A stretch of 41,229 bases of DNA from RUG12783 sp946409545 (GCA_946409545.1 CAMJWT010000016.1:1-41229), one strand, 5' to 3'. Positions 5,024-14,082 are shown, numbered from the stretch's first letter. A program made the numbers and translations. Notes: generated by a model not told the origin, from the sequence alone.

Positions 5024-6811
5024 ATGAGTAAGATAAATGTAATGAGTGATGATTTAGCGAATAAGATTGCTGCTGGAGAAGTTGTTGAAAGATGCATGAA
5101 TGTCGTTAAAGAATTAGTAGAAAATAGTATTGATGCCAAAGCTACTACAATTCGTATTGAACTAGTGGATAGTGGTGTTAAAGAAATTAGTGTTATTGAT
5201 GATGGAATAGGAATGGATAAGGAAGATGCCGTCTTGTGTTTTTCAAGACATGCTACAAGTAAACTTCATAATATTAATGATTTATTTAATATTAATTCAC
5301 TTGGATTCCGTGGTGAAGCTCTTCCATCAATCGCGAGTGTTTCTAAAGTAACATTAAAAACAAGTAATGGTAAAACAGGAACCCTAGTTAGAATAAATGG
5401 GAGTAAAGTAGAAGAAGTTAGTGAATGTGATTTAAGAGTTGGTACAAGTATTATGGTATCTGATTTATTTTATAATACACCAGTAAGATTAAAGTATTTA
5501 AAAAGCTTGTATACAGAACTTGCAAATATTTCTGATTACGTTAATAAGATGGCTTTATCTTATCCGAATATCAAATTTGTTTTAATAAATAATAATAAGG
5601 AATTATTAAATACAGATGGTAGTGGTAATTTACTTAAAGTCATTAATTCAATTTATGGCCTTGCTGTTACTAAAAAGATGTTAGAGATTAATAGTAGTGA
5701 TGATGACTTTGAAATTATTGGATATACATCATACCCTGAAGTAAATCGAAGTACAAGAAATAATATAACGATTCTTGTAAATAATAGAGTAATAAAGAAT
5801 TATGATTTAATTAAAACAATTCATGAATGTTATCATACTTTTATGCCACATGATAGATATCCCGTAACGGTCTTAAATATTATTTGTGATCCATTCTTAA
5901 TCGATGTTAATATTCATCCAACGAAGATGGATGTTAAATTCTCAAAAGTTGAAGAATTAAAGAAATTAATTACGGATTCCATAACTAAAGCTTTAAAGAC
6001 AACTCTTTTAATACCAGAGGCACATGTTAATACGGATTTTATTTATGATCAAATACAAGATAGTAAAATAGATGAAGTATATTATGATAAAAAAGTACAA
6101 GAATTAAAATTAAATTTTGAAGTTAATGAAAATAACGAAACATATTTAGATGTTAAAGAAGATATTAAAGAAAAAGAAGAGAAAGAAAATTTTGATGAAA
6201 AAGAAGAATTAATACCACATCATGAAGTTAAAATAGATCCAATAATTCCAATTGGTTCAGTTCATGGAACATATATTGTTGGTTATAATGAAAAAGGCAT
6301 GTATATTATTGATCAGCATGCGGCGGCAGAACGAATTAATTATGAAAAATGTTATAAAGCAATACTAGATCATTCGAAAAACATTATTGATCTATTAGTA
6401 CCAATTACCATTGAACTACCAGCTAATGAATATATTATTTTAAAAAGTCATTTTGATATCCTTGATAGACTTGGTTTTATTTATGAAGAATTTGGTGATA
6501 ATACGATTGTTATTCGTAGTCATCCTGTTTGGATTAAAGATTTTAGAGTAAATGATGCCATACGTGAAATCATTGATATTATTATTACAACAGATGATTT
6601 CTCAGAATTAAAATTCTCTGATTATGTATCAATGACGATGGCTTGTAAGATGAGTATTAAAGGTAATGATGCAAGAAGTATTGAGGATATGGAATATTTA
6701 CTTAATGAATTAGTTAAAACAAATAATCCATATACTTGTCCTCATGGAAGACCAACAATAATTAGTTATACGAAATATGATTTAGAGAAGATGTTTAAGA
6801 GGTCAATGTAA
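5024..6811 (+). CDS. mutL: DNA mismatch repair protein MutL
   Basis: MutL couples mismatch recognition by MutS to strand incision. The 595-residue product has the GHKL ATPase N-domain (LANKIAAGEVVER, KELVENSIDA, VIDDGIGM, RHATSKL, GFRGEALPSIAS) and, after a charged linker (about 360-405), a C-terminal endonuclease domain with DQHAAAERINYEK, ACKMSIKG and CPHGRPT. The DQHA-x2-E-x4-E metal motif marks a nicking MutL. ATG 5024 follows GAGGGTG; a TTG at 5012 would include that site. TATAAT at 5002-5007 gives a very short leader. No mutS is in view. miaA overlaps its stop by one base. Confidence 0.95.
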   Translation: MSKINVMSDDLANKIAAGEVVERCMNVVKELVENSIDAKATTIRIELVDSGVKEISVIDDGIGMDKEDAVLCFSRHATSKLHNINDLFNINSLGFRGEALPSIASVSKVTLKTSNGKTGTLVRINGSKVEEVSECDLRVGTSIMVSDLFYNTPVRLKYLKSLYTELANISDYVNKMALSYPNIKFVLINNNKELLNTDGSGNLLKVINSIYGLAVTKKMLEINSSDDDFEIIGYTSYPEVNRSTRNNITILVNNRVIKNYDLIKTIHECYHTFMPHDRYPVTVLNIICDPFLIDVNIHPTKMDVKFSKVEELKKLITDSITKALKTTLLIPEAHVNTDFIYDQIQDSKIDEVYYDKKVQELKLNFEVNENNETYLDVKEDIKEKEEKENFDEKEELIPHHEVKIDPIIPIGSVHGTYIVGYNEKGMYIIDQHAAAERINYEKCYKAILDHSKNIIDLLVPITIELPANEYIILKSHFDILDRLGFIYEEFGDNTIVIRSHPVWIKDFRVNDAIREIIDIIITTDDFSELKFSDYVSMTMACKMSIKGNDARSIEDMEYLLNELVKTNNPYTCPHGRPTIISYTKYDLEKMFKRSM

Positions 6812-7680
6812 TGAAAATAATTGTAATAACAGGACCAACAGGTGTTGGTAAAACAAAATTAAGTGTTGAATTAGCAAAAAAGGTTAATGGGGAAATCATT
6901 AATGCAGATTCAATGCAAGTATACAAGGGACTTGATATTGGAACAGCTAAAATAAAAGAATCTGAAAAAGAAGGGATTCCTCATCACTTATTTGATATTT
7001 GTGATGTAAATAGAAATTATACGATTTATGATTATCAAAAAGATGCAAGAAGAGTAATTAATGAAATTCAAAGTAGAGGTAATACACCAATCCTTGTTGG
7101 TGGAAGTGGCTTATATATTAAAGCCGCTCTTTATGACTATGAATTTAATGTAGAAGAATTTCATTCTGAGTTTGAAGATTTATCTAATGAACAAATCTTA
7201 GAAGAAATAAGAAAAGATCATGAAACGGATATTCATGTTAACAATCGTAAAAGATTAGTACGAGAACTTAATAAAATAAAAAATGGTACTAAAAATACTA
7301 ATAAAAAGAATGAAAAAATATATGATTTTAATCTCATTGGTTTAACAACAAATAGAGATGATTTATATAAAATTATTGATAATCGTGTTGATAAGATGGT
7401 TGATGAGGGCTTAATAAAAGAAGTAAAAGAATTATATGATAATAATATAAGAACAAAAGCTATAATGACAGGAATTGGTTATAAAGAATTATATAAATAT
7501 TTTGATGGAGAGCTATCTCTTACTGAATCTCTTGATTTAATTAAAAAGAATAGTCGTAATTTCGCTAAAAGACAATATACATTCTATAATCATCAAATGG
7601 ATGTTAAATGGTTTGATGTTAATTTTAAAGATTTTAATGAAACTGTTAATGAAGTATATCTATATGTAAAGAATAATTAA
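6811..7680 (+). CDS. miaA: tRNA dimethylallyltransferase
   Basis: MiaA adds a dimethylallyl group to A37 of tRNAs reading UNN codons. The 289-residue product has the P-loop GPTGVGKT (residues 8-15), INADSMQVYKGLDIGTAK, IPHHLFDICDV, ILVGGSGLYIKA and the C-terminal TGIGYKEL and KRQYTFYNHQ segments. Its ATG shares a base with the mutL stop (TAATG), so it is translationally coupled to mutL, a pairing common in bacteria. A strong hairpin terminator overlaps its end. Confidence 0.95.
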   Translation: MKIIVITGPTGVGKTKLSVELAKKVNGEIINADSMQVYKGLDIGTAKIKESEKEGIPHHLFDICDVNRNYTIYDYQKDARRVINEIQSRGNTPILVGGSGLYIKAALYDYEFNVEEFHSEFEDLSNEQILEEIRKDHETDIHVNNRKRLVRELNKIKNGTKNTNKKNEKIYDFNLIGLTTNRDDLYKIIDNRVDKMVDEGLIKEVKELYDNNIRTKAIMTGIGYKELYKYFDGELSLTESLDLIKKNSRNFAKRQYTFYNHQMDVKWFDVNFKDFNETVNEVYLYVKNN

Positions 7681-7700
7681 ATGATTTAATTATTCTTTTT
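7668..7700 (+). terminator. Terminator of mutL-miaA
   Basis: AAAGAATAATTAAA (7668-7681), TGA loop, TTTAATTATTCTTT (7685-7698), then T. It overlaps the miaA stop codon. Confidence 0.85.
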
Positions 7701-7742
7701 ATTATTAATTAAGTATTATATAATTAAAACTAGGAGGAATAT

Positions 7743-8414
7743 ATGGAAATTATTGTACAAGGTAAAGGAAAAGAATTCTTTTCACCAAATGAAGTTGTTT
7801 TAGGTATAAACTTTAATGTAAAAGATTTAACTTATGAAGATGTATTAACTAAAGGAGTTAATAATGTTATGAATTTTGTGAATAATATTTTAGTTCCTAA
7901 TGGTTTTACAAAAGATGATATGAAAACAAGAAGTTATTATGTAAATGAAAGCAAAAGATACGATGAAGCAACTAGAAAGTATTATCCAGATGGTTTTGCT
8001 TTTAATCAAAGTGCAACATTAAAGTTTGATTATGATAAAGCTAAACTAGCTAAAATAATGGACGATCTATCTAAATTAGAAAATGCTCCTAATGTTGGTG
8101 TTAGTTTTGGCGTTAAAGATGCTAAAGAATGTAAAAGAAAAATTCTTTCTAAAGCATATGAAGATGCTAAATTACAAGCCGAAGCTATTGCAATAGCAGC
8201 AGGTAAGAGTTTAGTTGGTTGCGCCAAAGTAGATTTTAAACCATTTACAACAAATTATATTTCAGAAACAACTTTTGACTCAGGTGTTAAATTTAGTAGA
8301 GCAAGAGCAGATGGCGCTTTAGGTGCAAGTAATCAAGATAAAATTATGACAACATTTACACCAGAAGATATTGAATTAAATGAAGTTTTATATTGCTTAT
8401 GGATAGCAGAATAA
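7743..8414 (+). CDS. SIMPL-domain (DUF541) protein, cytoplasmic form
   Basis: The 223 residues fit the SIMPL/DUF541 family: an N-terminal strand MEIIVQGKGKEFFSPNEVVL, the TYEDVLTKGVNNVMNFVNNIL helix, the FTKDDMKTRSYYVNESKRYD segment, and KAYEDAKLQAEAIAIAAGKSLVG followed by the C-terminal strand. Members are often exported, but no signal peptide is present here, so this one is probably cytoplasmic. The biochemical role of the family is unsettled. AGGAGG lies just ahead of the ATG and TATAAT about 20 bases upstream; it is a single-gene unit. Confidence 0.8.
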   Translation: MEIIVQGKGKEFFSPNEVVLGINFNVKDLTYEDVLTKGVNNVMNFVNNILVPNGFTKDDMKTRSYYVNESKRYDEATRKYYPDGFAFNQSATLKFDYDKAKLAKIMDDLSKLENAPNVGVSFGVKDAKECKRKILSKAYEDAKLQAEAIAIAAGKSLVGCAKVDFKPFTTNYISETTFDSGVKFSRARADGALGASNQDKIMTTFTPEDIELNEVLYCLWIAE

Positions 8415-8417
8415 GAT

Positions 8418-8447
8418 AACAACTAACATTTAGTTAGTTGTTTTTTT
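8418..8447 (+). terminator. Terminator of the SIMPL gene
   Basis: AACAACTAAC (8418-8427), ATTTA loop, GTTAGTTGTT (8433-8442), T run to 8447. Confidence 0.9.
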
Positions 8448-8613
8448 ATGTGTTAAATGTAAAAATATTTGACGTAAAGAGTGTGTAAACAAGAAAAAAA
8501 GTTGGAACGGACTAAAAAAATAAAAAGTATCTTTTGTTGAAAAAAAACAAAAAATTATTTTGTTGATATATATAGGAAAGCTCATGATTGTGGATAATTT
8601 TTATGCAAATCTA

Positions 8614-8642
8614 TTGCTTATTTTTTACCAGTTTCATATAAT
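8614..8642 (+). promoter_or_regulatory. Promoter of the surface-protein gene
   Basis: -35 TTGCTT (8614-8619), 17-nt spacer, -10 TATAAT (8637-8642), with an mRNA leader of about 45 nt. The rest of the gap after 8447 holds a TTGACG at 8469-8474 with no matching -10 box and A-rich sequence; I see no other feature. Confidence 0.65.
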
Positions 8643-8692
8643 TATAATAGGTCATACGATAGAAACTTGTGTGAGATATAGGAGGATTGAAA

Positions 8693-10807
8693 ATGAAAAA
8701 AATATTGAGTTTATTTCTATTTTTAGGACTATTTTTAATGGCAACAACGGTTCGTGCTGCTGAAACATTTGAAGTAACAAACTTTGAAGAATTAAAAGCC
8801 CATGCTACAGGGGCAGCAAATGATAGAATTAATCTATCAGGTGAAATTACATTTACGGAAGATTTATCTGTTACACCATATATTGTTGTAATGGGTGAGA
8901 CAACACTTAATTTAGGTGGTTATACTTTAACATTACCAGATTGGAGTAATTATAATATTACTGCTAAAGCTAAATTAACCATTGATGGTAATGGTAAGAT
9001 TGTTACTAATGGCCTTTACGGAATAACCGTTTCAGGTGGCGAATTAGTAATCAATAATGGTGAATTTGTTGGAGAAAATGCTGACTATTTAATTTCAACA
9101 TATGATGGTGCAATTACCATTAATGATGGAAAATTTACTGCTAATTATTATTGTGTAAATAACTTAAGTGGACTTGAAGGAAGTTATTATAATCCAAGTA
9201 AAGTTACGATTAAAGGTGGAACATTTACTACAAGTTTAGCTGCTGATAAAGATGATGATTATTTTTGTATTTTATCATCTGCTAATATGGATATTAGTGG
9301 AGCAACAATAACTGGTGATGTTGAAGCAGAAGCAACTGCTATTGTTAATGTTGAAGAAACTAAAGTTACTGGTAGATTTTATGCTTATGAACAATCTCAA
9401 ATAAATATTAAGAGTGGTGAATTTAGTGCTACTGGTGACGATTACATTTTAAATGATGAAGATGATGCTGTAATCACTGTTACAGGTGGTGAATTCCCTA
9501 ATGGTGAATTACAAAACTCTCATATGGCTGAAGGATATAAAAATATTCCAGCTGGTGATAATGATTATGAAGTTGTAAAAATTCATTATTTAACTGTTAA
9601 ATATTTAATTGATGGTAACGAAGAACAAGAAGTTAGTATTATTGATCCACAAAGAGTTCCTTATGGTGAAGGTGAACCTTATGAAGCAACTGAATTAAAT
9701 GCTGCTGATGTACCTGAAGGATATCGTTTGATTAGAACTGATGGTAATAAAAATGGTACAATGGGAACAAGTGATGTTACCGTAACATTCTATTATTCAA
9801 ATGAATATACATTAACACTTGAAACAAATGGTGGAAGAGAAATTGAAGCTATGACTTCAACTCCTGATGAAGGACCAGCTATCGCTTTAGCAAATTTCAA
9901 TGATAGAACAGAAAAAGAAGGATATGAACTTGCTGGTTGGTATAGTGATGAAGATTTAACAAAAGAATTAACATCATGGAATAGAGATGAAGATGTTACT
10001 GCTTATGCTAAATGGACACCTATTAAATATACAATTAAGTATAATTTAGATGGTGGAGAAGCTGAAAATCCAACTGAATATACAATTGAAAGTGAAGATA
10101 TTAAATTAAATAATCCTGAAAAAGAAGGATTCCGTTTCGTTGATTGGAAAGATGATGAAGATCACGCTTTAGGAATGGAAGTTACTATTCCAAAAGGAAG
10201 TACAGGAAATAAAGGATTTAATGCCTTCTATGAAGTAGAACAATTTAAAGTAACTATTGGTGATAAAGAAATCATGGCTGATTATGGTTCATCAGTTGAT
10301 GTAACAATCGATGAATATAAACTTGAAAAAGAAGGATATGAATTCTTAGGTTATTTCTATGAAGATTCTCCTGTAGAAAATATTATTGTTAGAGAAGATA
10401 TTGTTTTAACTCCTAAATTTAAATTTATTTATAAAATGTTATCAGATCCTCAAACATATGTATTAAATTCAAATGTTGAAATGGTACTTAAGACAAATGG
10501 TGAAATTGATAATTTAAGAGAAGTTATGGTAGATGGAAAAGCATTACTTGCTGAACAAGAAGTAAAAATTACTTCAGGAAGTACTATTGCTACATTTATT
10601 CCAAGTTACTTAAATACTTTATCTGTTGGCGAACATAAAGTAACATTTGTATATAATGATGGTGAATTAAATACAACATTTAATGTTACTGAGGATAAGG
10701 AAGAAACTCCTAAAACTGGTGATGATATTATGAAATCTGTTTGTGCTCTTATTTGTTCAACAATGACTTTTGGATTATCATTAGGTTTAAGAAAAAAGTT
10801 TAATTAA
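8693..10807 (+). CDS. Sortase-anchored surface protein with MucBP and InlB-type repeats
   Basis: A 704-residue exported protein. It has a signal peptide (MKKILSLFLFLGLFLMATTVRA) and a region to about residue 285 of repeated short strands (TINDGKF, VTIKGGTF, INIKSGEF, ITVTGGEF) that looks like a right-handed beta-helix. A MucBP-like domain (VKYLIDGNEEQEV to VTVTFYYSNEY) and two to three Listeria-Bacteroides InlB B-type repeats (GYELAGWYSDEDL, GFRFVDWKDDEDH, GYEFLGYFYEDS) follow. The tail has PKTGD, a hydrophobic helix and RKKFN, a sorting signal of the (S/N)PxTG class. It is probably a wall-linked adhesin. ATG 8693 is preferred over TTG 8687, being seven bases after AGGAGG. Confidence 0.85.
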   Translation: MKKILSLFLFLGLFLMATTVRAAETFEVTNFEELKAHATGAANDRINLSGEITFTEDLSVTPYIVVMGETTLNLGGYTLTLPDWSNYNITAKAKLTIDGNGKIVTNGLYGITVSGGELVINNGEFVGENADYLISTYDGAITINDGKFTANYYCVNNLSGLEGSYYNPSKVTIKGGTFTTSLAADKDDDYFCILSSANMDISGATITGDVEAEATAIVNVEETKVTGRFYAYEQSQINIKSGEFSATGDDYILNDEDDAVITVTGGEFPNGELQNSHMAEGYKNIPAGDNDYEVVKIHYLTVKYLIDGNEEQEVSIIDPQRVPYGEGEPYEATELNAADVPEGYRLIRTDGNKNGTMGTSDVTVTFYYSNEYTLTLETNGGREIEAMTSTPDEGPAIALANFNDRTEKEGYELAGWYSDEDLTKELTSWNRDEDVTAYAKWTPIKYTIKYNLDGGEAENPTEYTIESEDIKLNNPEKEGFRFVDWKDDEDHALGMEVTIPKGSTGNKGFNAFYEVEQFKVTIGDKEIMADYGSSVDVTIDEYKLEKEGYEFLGYFYEDSPVENIIVREDIVLTPKFKFIYKMLSDPQTYVLNSNVEMVLKTNGEIDNLREVMVDGKALLAEQEVKITSGSTIATFIPSYLNTLSVGEHKVTFVYNDGELNTTFNVTEDKEETPKTGDDIMKSVCALICSTMTFGLSLGLRKKFN

Positions 10808-10813
10808 AAAAAT

Positions 10814-10841
10814 AAAAAGATGATATATTTCATCTTTTTTT
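10814..10841 (+). terminator. Terminator of the surface-protein gene
   Basis: AAAGATGA (10816-10823), TATAT-containing loop, TCATCTTT (10830-10837), T run. Confidence 0.85.
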
Positions 10842-10891
10842 CATTTACTTGAATATTATAAATATGTATAATAAAACTAGAGGAGGATAAG

Positions 10892-11449
10892 ATGGAAGAA
10901 GAAAAGAAGGAAACTAAGAAAGAAGAAAAAGTAGTTAAAGGTAGAAGCACAAAATCAAAAGCAATGACTGTATTATTAGGAATAACTTTCTTTTGTGTAC
11001 TTAGTATACTTTTATTAGCAATTCTTGATGATGGTACATTACTTGGCGGAAAAGATAAGCCACCTGTAAGTACAGATGAACAACAAGAAAAACCTAAAGA
11101 TGACACACCAAGTAATAATAATGATAGTTATACTGGTAAATATGTAGCCATTGGGGAAGCTGCACAGGATGAAGAATATTTTGAATTGTTTGAAGATGGT
11201 AAAGCTACAATTTATACTATAACAGGTGACAATGGAGCCTATGAAGAAATAAGCACATACTATAATATAACTACAGTAGATGGTACAACAATATTAATGT
11301 TTGATGAATATAATTCAGAAGAGCCTGGAAACTGGTATACATATGCACTTGATTTAACAAAAACAGAAACAGGATATAAAGCTATTCCAAGTGGATACAA
11401 TAATAAATGTACTGGACCAAGTGCTTGTAGTATTGCTTTCGAGAAATAA
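10892..11449 (+). CDS. Membrane-anchored exported protein, paralog A
   Basis: A 185-residue protein of unknown function. It has a charged cytoplasmic N-terminus (EEEKKETKKEEK), one membrane helix at about residues 25-45 (MTVLLGITFFCVLSILLLAI), a Pro/Asp-rich linker and an outside domain from about residue 80 (TGKYVAIGEA to SIAFEK) rich in beta strands. The segment from KGRSTKSKAMTV through GTLLG is almost the same as in the next gene, differing at two of 37 residues, while the outside domains are unrelated. It has its own promoter-like TATAAT, AGGAGG and terminator. Confidence 0.8.
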   Translation: MEEEKKETKKEEKVVKGRSTKSKAMTVLLGITFFCVLSILLLAILDDGTLLGGKDKPPVSTDEQQEKPKDDTPSNNNDSYTGKYVAIGEAAQDEEYFELFEDGKATIYTITGDNGAYEEISTYYNITTVDGTTILMFDEYNSEEPGNWYTYALDLTKTETGYKAIPSGYNNKCTGPSACSIAFEK

Positions 11450-11451
11450 TT

Positions 11452-11476
11452 AGATGATTTCTAAATCATCTTTTTT
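11452..11476 (+). terminator. Terminator of paralog A
   Basis: AGATGATT (11452-11459), TCTA loop, AATCATCT (11464-11471), T run. Confidence 0.85.
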
Positions 11477-11524
11477 CTTTACTTAAAAAAAATTATTATG
11501 TATAATTAATAATAGGAGAGTAAA

Positions 11525-12220
11525 ATGGAAGAAGAAGTTAAAGAAGAAAAAATAGTAAAAAAGGCTAAAGGAAGAAGCACAAAATCAAAAGCAATGACGG
11601 TAATGTTAGGAATAACTTTCTTTTGTGTACTTAGTATTCTTTTATTAGCTATATTTGATGACGGTACATTATTAGGAAGAAATAACCCAGATAATCCAGT
11701 TGATAAACAACCAAGTGGAACTGTTCAAAGAAAGAAAATTACCCTTGAATGTGGTAAAGATTCTACAGAAACCTTTAATGGAAATACGATAATTATAAAA
11801 TCATCAAAAGAAGAAAATCCTGTATGTAAAGCTGATAGTATCATGGTTAATGGAATCGATATAATTAGTTCATTTAAATTAGATTATTTTGGTGTTGATA
11901 GATATGAATTCTATGATAAATATGTTTTATTTAGATATGGAAATACTAGCGCAGTTCTACTAGGCGTATATAATATGGTTGATGGTCAAATAAAGAATTA
12001 TGCTGCAGATGATTTAGAATTTTTCTCAATTAGCGATTGGCAAAGTGATGATAATGGAATAACTTTCCCAGAATGCTCAAATGTAAAAGCACAATTTATG
12101 CCTGAAGGTGAATCTAATAATCATAATACTCAATATGCTGAATTTAGAATGAAATATGAAAATGGCGAACTTGGTGATCCAACAATCGTAAGAGAATATG
12201 GACCTGCATATGATATGTAA
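11525..12220 (+). CDS. Membrane-anchored exported protein, paralog B
   Basis: A 231-residue protein that shares its N-terminal cytoplasmic tail and membrane helix with the preceding gene, at both protein and DNA level. From residue 55 on it carries a different outside domain (KKITLECGKDSTETFNGNTIIIKS, then FYDKYVLFRYGNTSAVLLGVYN) containing two Cys in the first third. I do not recognise the domain. Shared anchor with a replaced ectodomain suggests duplication followed by recombination. It is a single-gene unit with GGAGAG ahead of ATG 11525 and two hairpin terminators after it. Confidence 0.8.
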   Translation: MEEEVKEEKIVKKAKGRSTKSKAMTVMLGITFFCVLSILLLAIFDDGTLLGRNNPDNPVDKQPSGTVQRKKITLECGKDSTETFNGNTIIIKSSKEENPVCKADSIMVNGIDIISSFKLDYFGVDRYEFYDKYVLFRYGNTSAVLLGVYNMVDGQIKNYAADDLEFFSISDWQSDDNGITFPECSNVKAQFMPEGESNNHNTQYAEFRMKYENGELGDPTIVREYGPAYDM

Positions 12221-12244
12221 AAGATGATATATATCATCTTTTTT
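12221..12244 (+). terminator. Terminator of paralog B
   Basis: AAGATGATAT/ATATCATCTT palindrome (12221-12240) followed by T. Confidence 0.8.
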
Positions 12245-12272
12245 ATTGGTTTGATAATTAGTTAAAAATTGT

Positions 12273-12301
12273 AAAGATGATTTAATTAATCATCTTTTTT
12301 T
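12273..12301 (+). terminator. Second hairpin terminator before tdk
   Basis: AAAGATGATT (12273-12282) and AATCATCTTT (12288-12297) with a T run. Nearly the same stem as the terminators at 10814, 11452 and 12221, so it may be a leftover from a duplication of this neighbourhood. Confidence 0.75.
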
Positions 12302-12327
12302 GTTAAGATTTATATAGAGGATAGGTG

Positions 12328-12927
12328 ATGGTTGTGGCAAAATTATATTTTTATTATGGAGCGATGAATAGTGGTAAAACAACAAGAATTATTCAATGTC
12401 TTTATAATTATGAAGAACAAGGTATGAAAGCTATTCTTATGAAACCTAAAGTTGATACAAAAGGTAGTGATTTCATTGTATCAAGAATAGGTGCAAAAAA
12501 GAAAGTTGATTTTTTAATAGAGCCAAAAGCTAATATATATGATATTATTGTTGAAAAATATACAAATGTTGATTTACTAATGGTTGATGAAGCTCAATTC
12601 TTATCAGAAGATCAAGTGGATCAATTAATGGATATTGTAGTAGATCTTAATATACCTGTTATGTGCTATGGATTAAGAACTGACTTTAAATGTAATAGTT
12701 TCCCTGGTGCAAGAAGACTTCTTGAAATTGCTCATGAATTAACAGAAGTTAAAACAATATGTGAATGTGGTAAAAAAGCCATGTTTAATGTTCGTTTGAT
12801 TGATGGAAAAGTTCAAACAGAAGGTGATAGTGTAGCAATTGATGGCGAAGGAAAAGTGACTTATACAGTTGCTTGTGCAAGATGCTTTAGGTTAAAGACA
12901 CATCGTAAATTTTACAATAAAAAGTAA
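12328..12927 (+). CDS. tdk: Thymidine kinase (TK1 type)
   Basis: Phosphorylates thymidine to dTMP in the salvage route. The product of about 199 residues has the P-loop GAMNSGKT (residues 11-18), DLLMVDEAQFL, IPVMCYGLRTDFKCNSFPGA lasso region, and a zinc site from CECG and CARC. ATG 12328 follows GAGG by seven bases. GTG 12334, preceded by GGTGAT, would give the family-like start MAKLYFYY and is a real alternative. A hairpin terminator overlaps its stop. Confidence 0.93.
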   Translation: MVVAKLYFYYGAMNSGKTTRIIQCLYNYEEQGMKAILMKPKVDTKGSDFIVSRIGAKKKVDFLIEPKANIYDIIVEKYTNVDLLMVDEAQFLSEDQVDQLMDIVVDLNIPVMCYGLRTDFKCNSFPGARRLLEIAHELTEVKTICECGKKAMFNVRLIDGKVQTEGDSVAIDGEGKVTYTVACARCFRLKTHRKFYNKK

Positions 12928-12944
12928 CTATGTTACTTTTTTTT
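12919..12944 (+). terminator. Terminator of tdk
   Basis: AAAAGTAAC (12920-12928) pairs with GTTACTTTT (12932-12940) around a TAT loop; T run to 12944. Confidence 0.85.
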
Positions 12945-12981
12945 ATATATTATATATATTATAATTAAAATAGAGGTTAAT

Positions 12982-13968
12982 ATGATTGGTAATTTAAAAG
13001 TAACTGATAAATTAATTGAACTTGCTAAAGAGCATCCTAAAATAACTTTAACAGGAACTCTTGCTTTTATTACAGCTATGGTTTTGGCATTTACTATACC
13101 TAGTGGTGGAATAGAAGAAGATAATACTATTGGTGATGTTAGACCACCTAGTATTGAAAGAAAAGTTGATGATAAAGAGATAGAACCAACCAAAGCCCCT
13201 ATAGTATATAGTGGTTTTGATGTTTCACTAAATCAAGGTGCAACCCTAACGCTTGAACCTGGTGGTGGAGCTTATGTTGGCAAAGTTAGAGTAAGTAATC
13301 AAGCTAAAATTGTTCTTATTGATGGTGATTATGCTTTAGTTTTATATAATGTTCCTCAAGAAAAATATAATTATGATTTATCTCATGATCATCGAAGACT
13401 TGGTTATGTTCCTTTAGAAAGTGTTAGGGCTTTAGGAGGCCATTTGACAGAAAGTGCAGCTCCTGATGAACGCTATGTATGTTTTGATAATAATACAAGA
13501 ATTCGTATTGATATGGATGAAGGAGGAATATTAACTACAGCCAAAAAAGGTGATTATGCAAGAATTGTTGGTGTTGTATATGGACCAGAATGGAGTGATG
13601 ATGAATGGTACATTGTTGCTTATGATAATTTTATTGGTTATATGCATGGAAAAAATGGAACTTTTATATCTCGTGATGAAATGATTGATATAATTAATAG
13701 TTCAAGAAGGTATTTAAGAATAACAGGAACTGATGTTAATTTAAGAAGAGAGCCTAAAAAAGAGAAAAAGAATGTTGAAAAAAGCCTTAATAAAGGTGAT
13801 GAAGCTCTTGTTCTTGATCATAGTAATGGTTGGTATCATGTTATCTTTAATGGTGTTGAAGGTTATATAAGTGATGAATTAACTTGCCTAGAAGAAATAT
13901 ATGTTAAGAAAGTTCCAAATGGATTAGAGAACTTACATTTCGAAAATAGTAGTGAGAAAACAATTTAA
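12982..13968 (+). CDS. Membrane-anchored SH3b-domain protein
   Basis: A 328-residue protein with a short cytoplasmic tail and one membrane helix (about 21-41, ITLTGTLAFITAMVLAFTIP), then a linker and an outside part. The outside part has a C-terminal bacterial SH3 domain (YLRITGTDVNLRREPKK to VEGYISDELTCLEEI, about 250-308) and a preceding region with SH3-like strand patterns (GDYARIVGVVYGPEW...WYIVAYDNFIGYMHG). Such domains usually bind peptidoglycan or stem peptides. No catalytic domain is present, so it is probably a wall-binding scaffold. TATAAT (12960-12965) and GAGG give a compact start. Confidence 0.8.
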   Translation: MIGNLKVTDKLIELAKEHPKITLTGTLAFITAMVLAFTIPSGGIEEDNTIGDVRPPSIERKVDDKEIEPTKAPIVYSGFDVSLNQGATLTLEPGGGAYVGKVRVSNQAKIVLIDGDYALVLYNVPQEKYNYDLSHDHRRLGYVPLESVRALGGHLTESAAPDERYVCFDNNTRIRIDMDEGGILTTAKKGDYARIVGVVYGPEWSDDEWYIVAYDNFIGYMHGKNGTFISRDEMIDIINSSRRYLRITGTDVNLRREPKKEKKNVEKSLNKGDEALVLDHSNGWYHVIFNGVEGYISDELTCLEEIYVKKVPNGLENLHFENSSEKTI

Positions 13969-13990
13969 GAGATTTATATCTCTTTTTTTT
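13967..13990 (+). terminator. Terminator of the SH3b gene
   Basis: AAGAGAT (13967-13973), TTAT loop, ATCTCTT (13978-13984), T run. Confidence 0.9.
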
Positions 13991-13997
13991 GTTTTAT

Positions 13998-14026
13998 TTG
14001 ACATTTTTGTGTAAATATGATATAAT
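13998..14026 (+). promoter_or_regulatory. Consensus promoter of the L,D-transpeptidase gene
   Basis: TTGACA (13998-14003), 17-nt spacer, TATAAT (14021-14026): a full consensus sigma-A promoter. The leader holds GGATA-AG-TATCC (14041-14052) and then a GGGGG ribosome binding site. Confidence 0.9.
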
Positions 14027-14082
14027 TTAGCAAGTCTTAAGGATAAGTATCCATAAAAAGATAAATGGGGGTTTTGATTTTT

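Noticed and set aside
8448..8613. Second promoter or RNA ahead of the surface-protein gene
   Set aside because: TTGACG at 8469 lacks a -10 box at proper spacing and no convincing hairpins follow.
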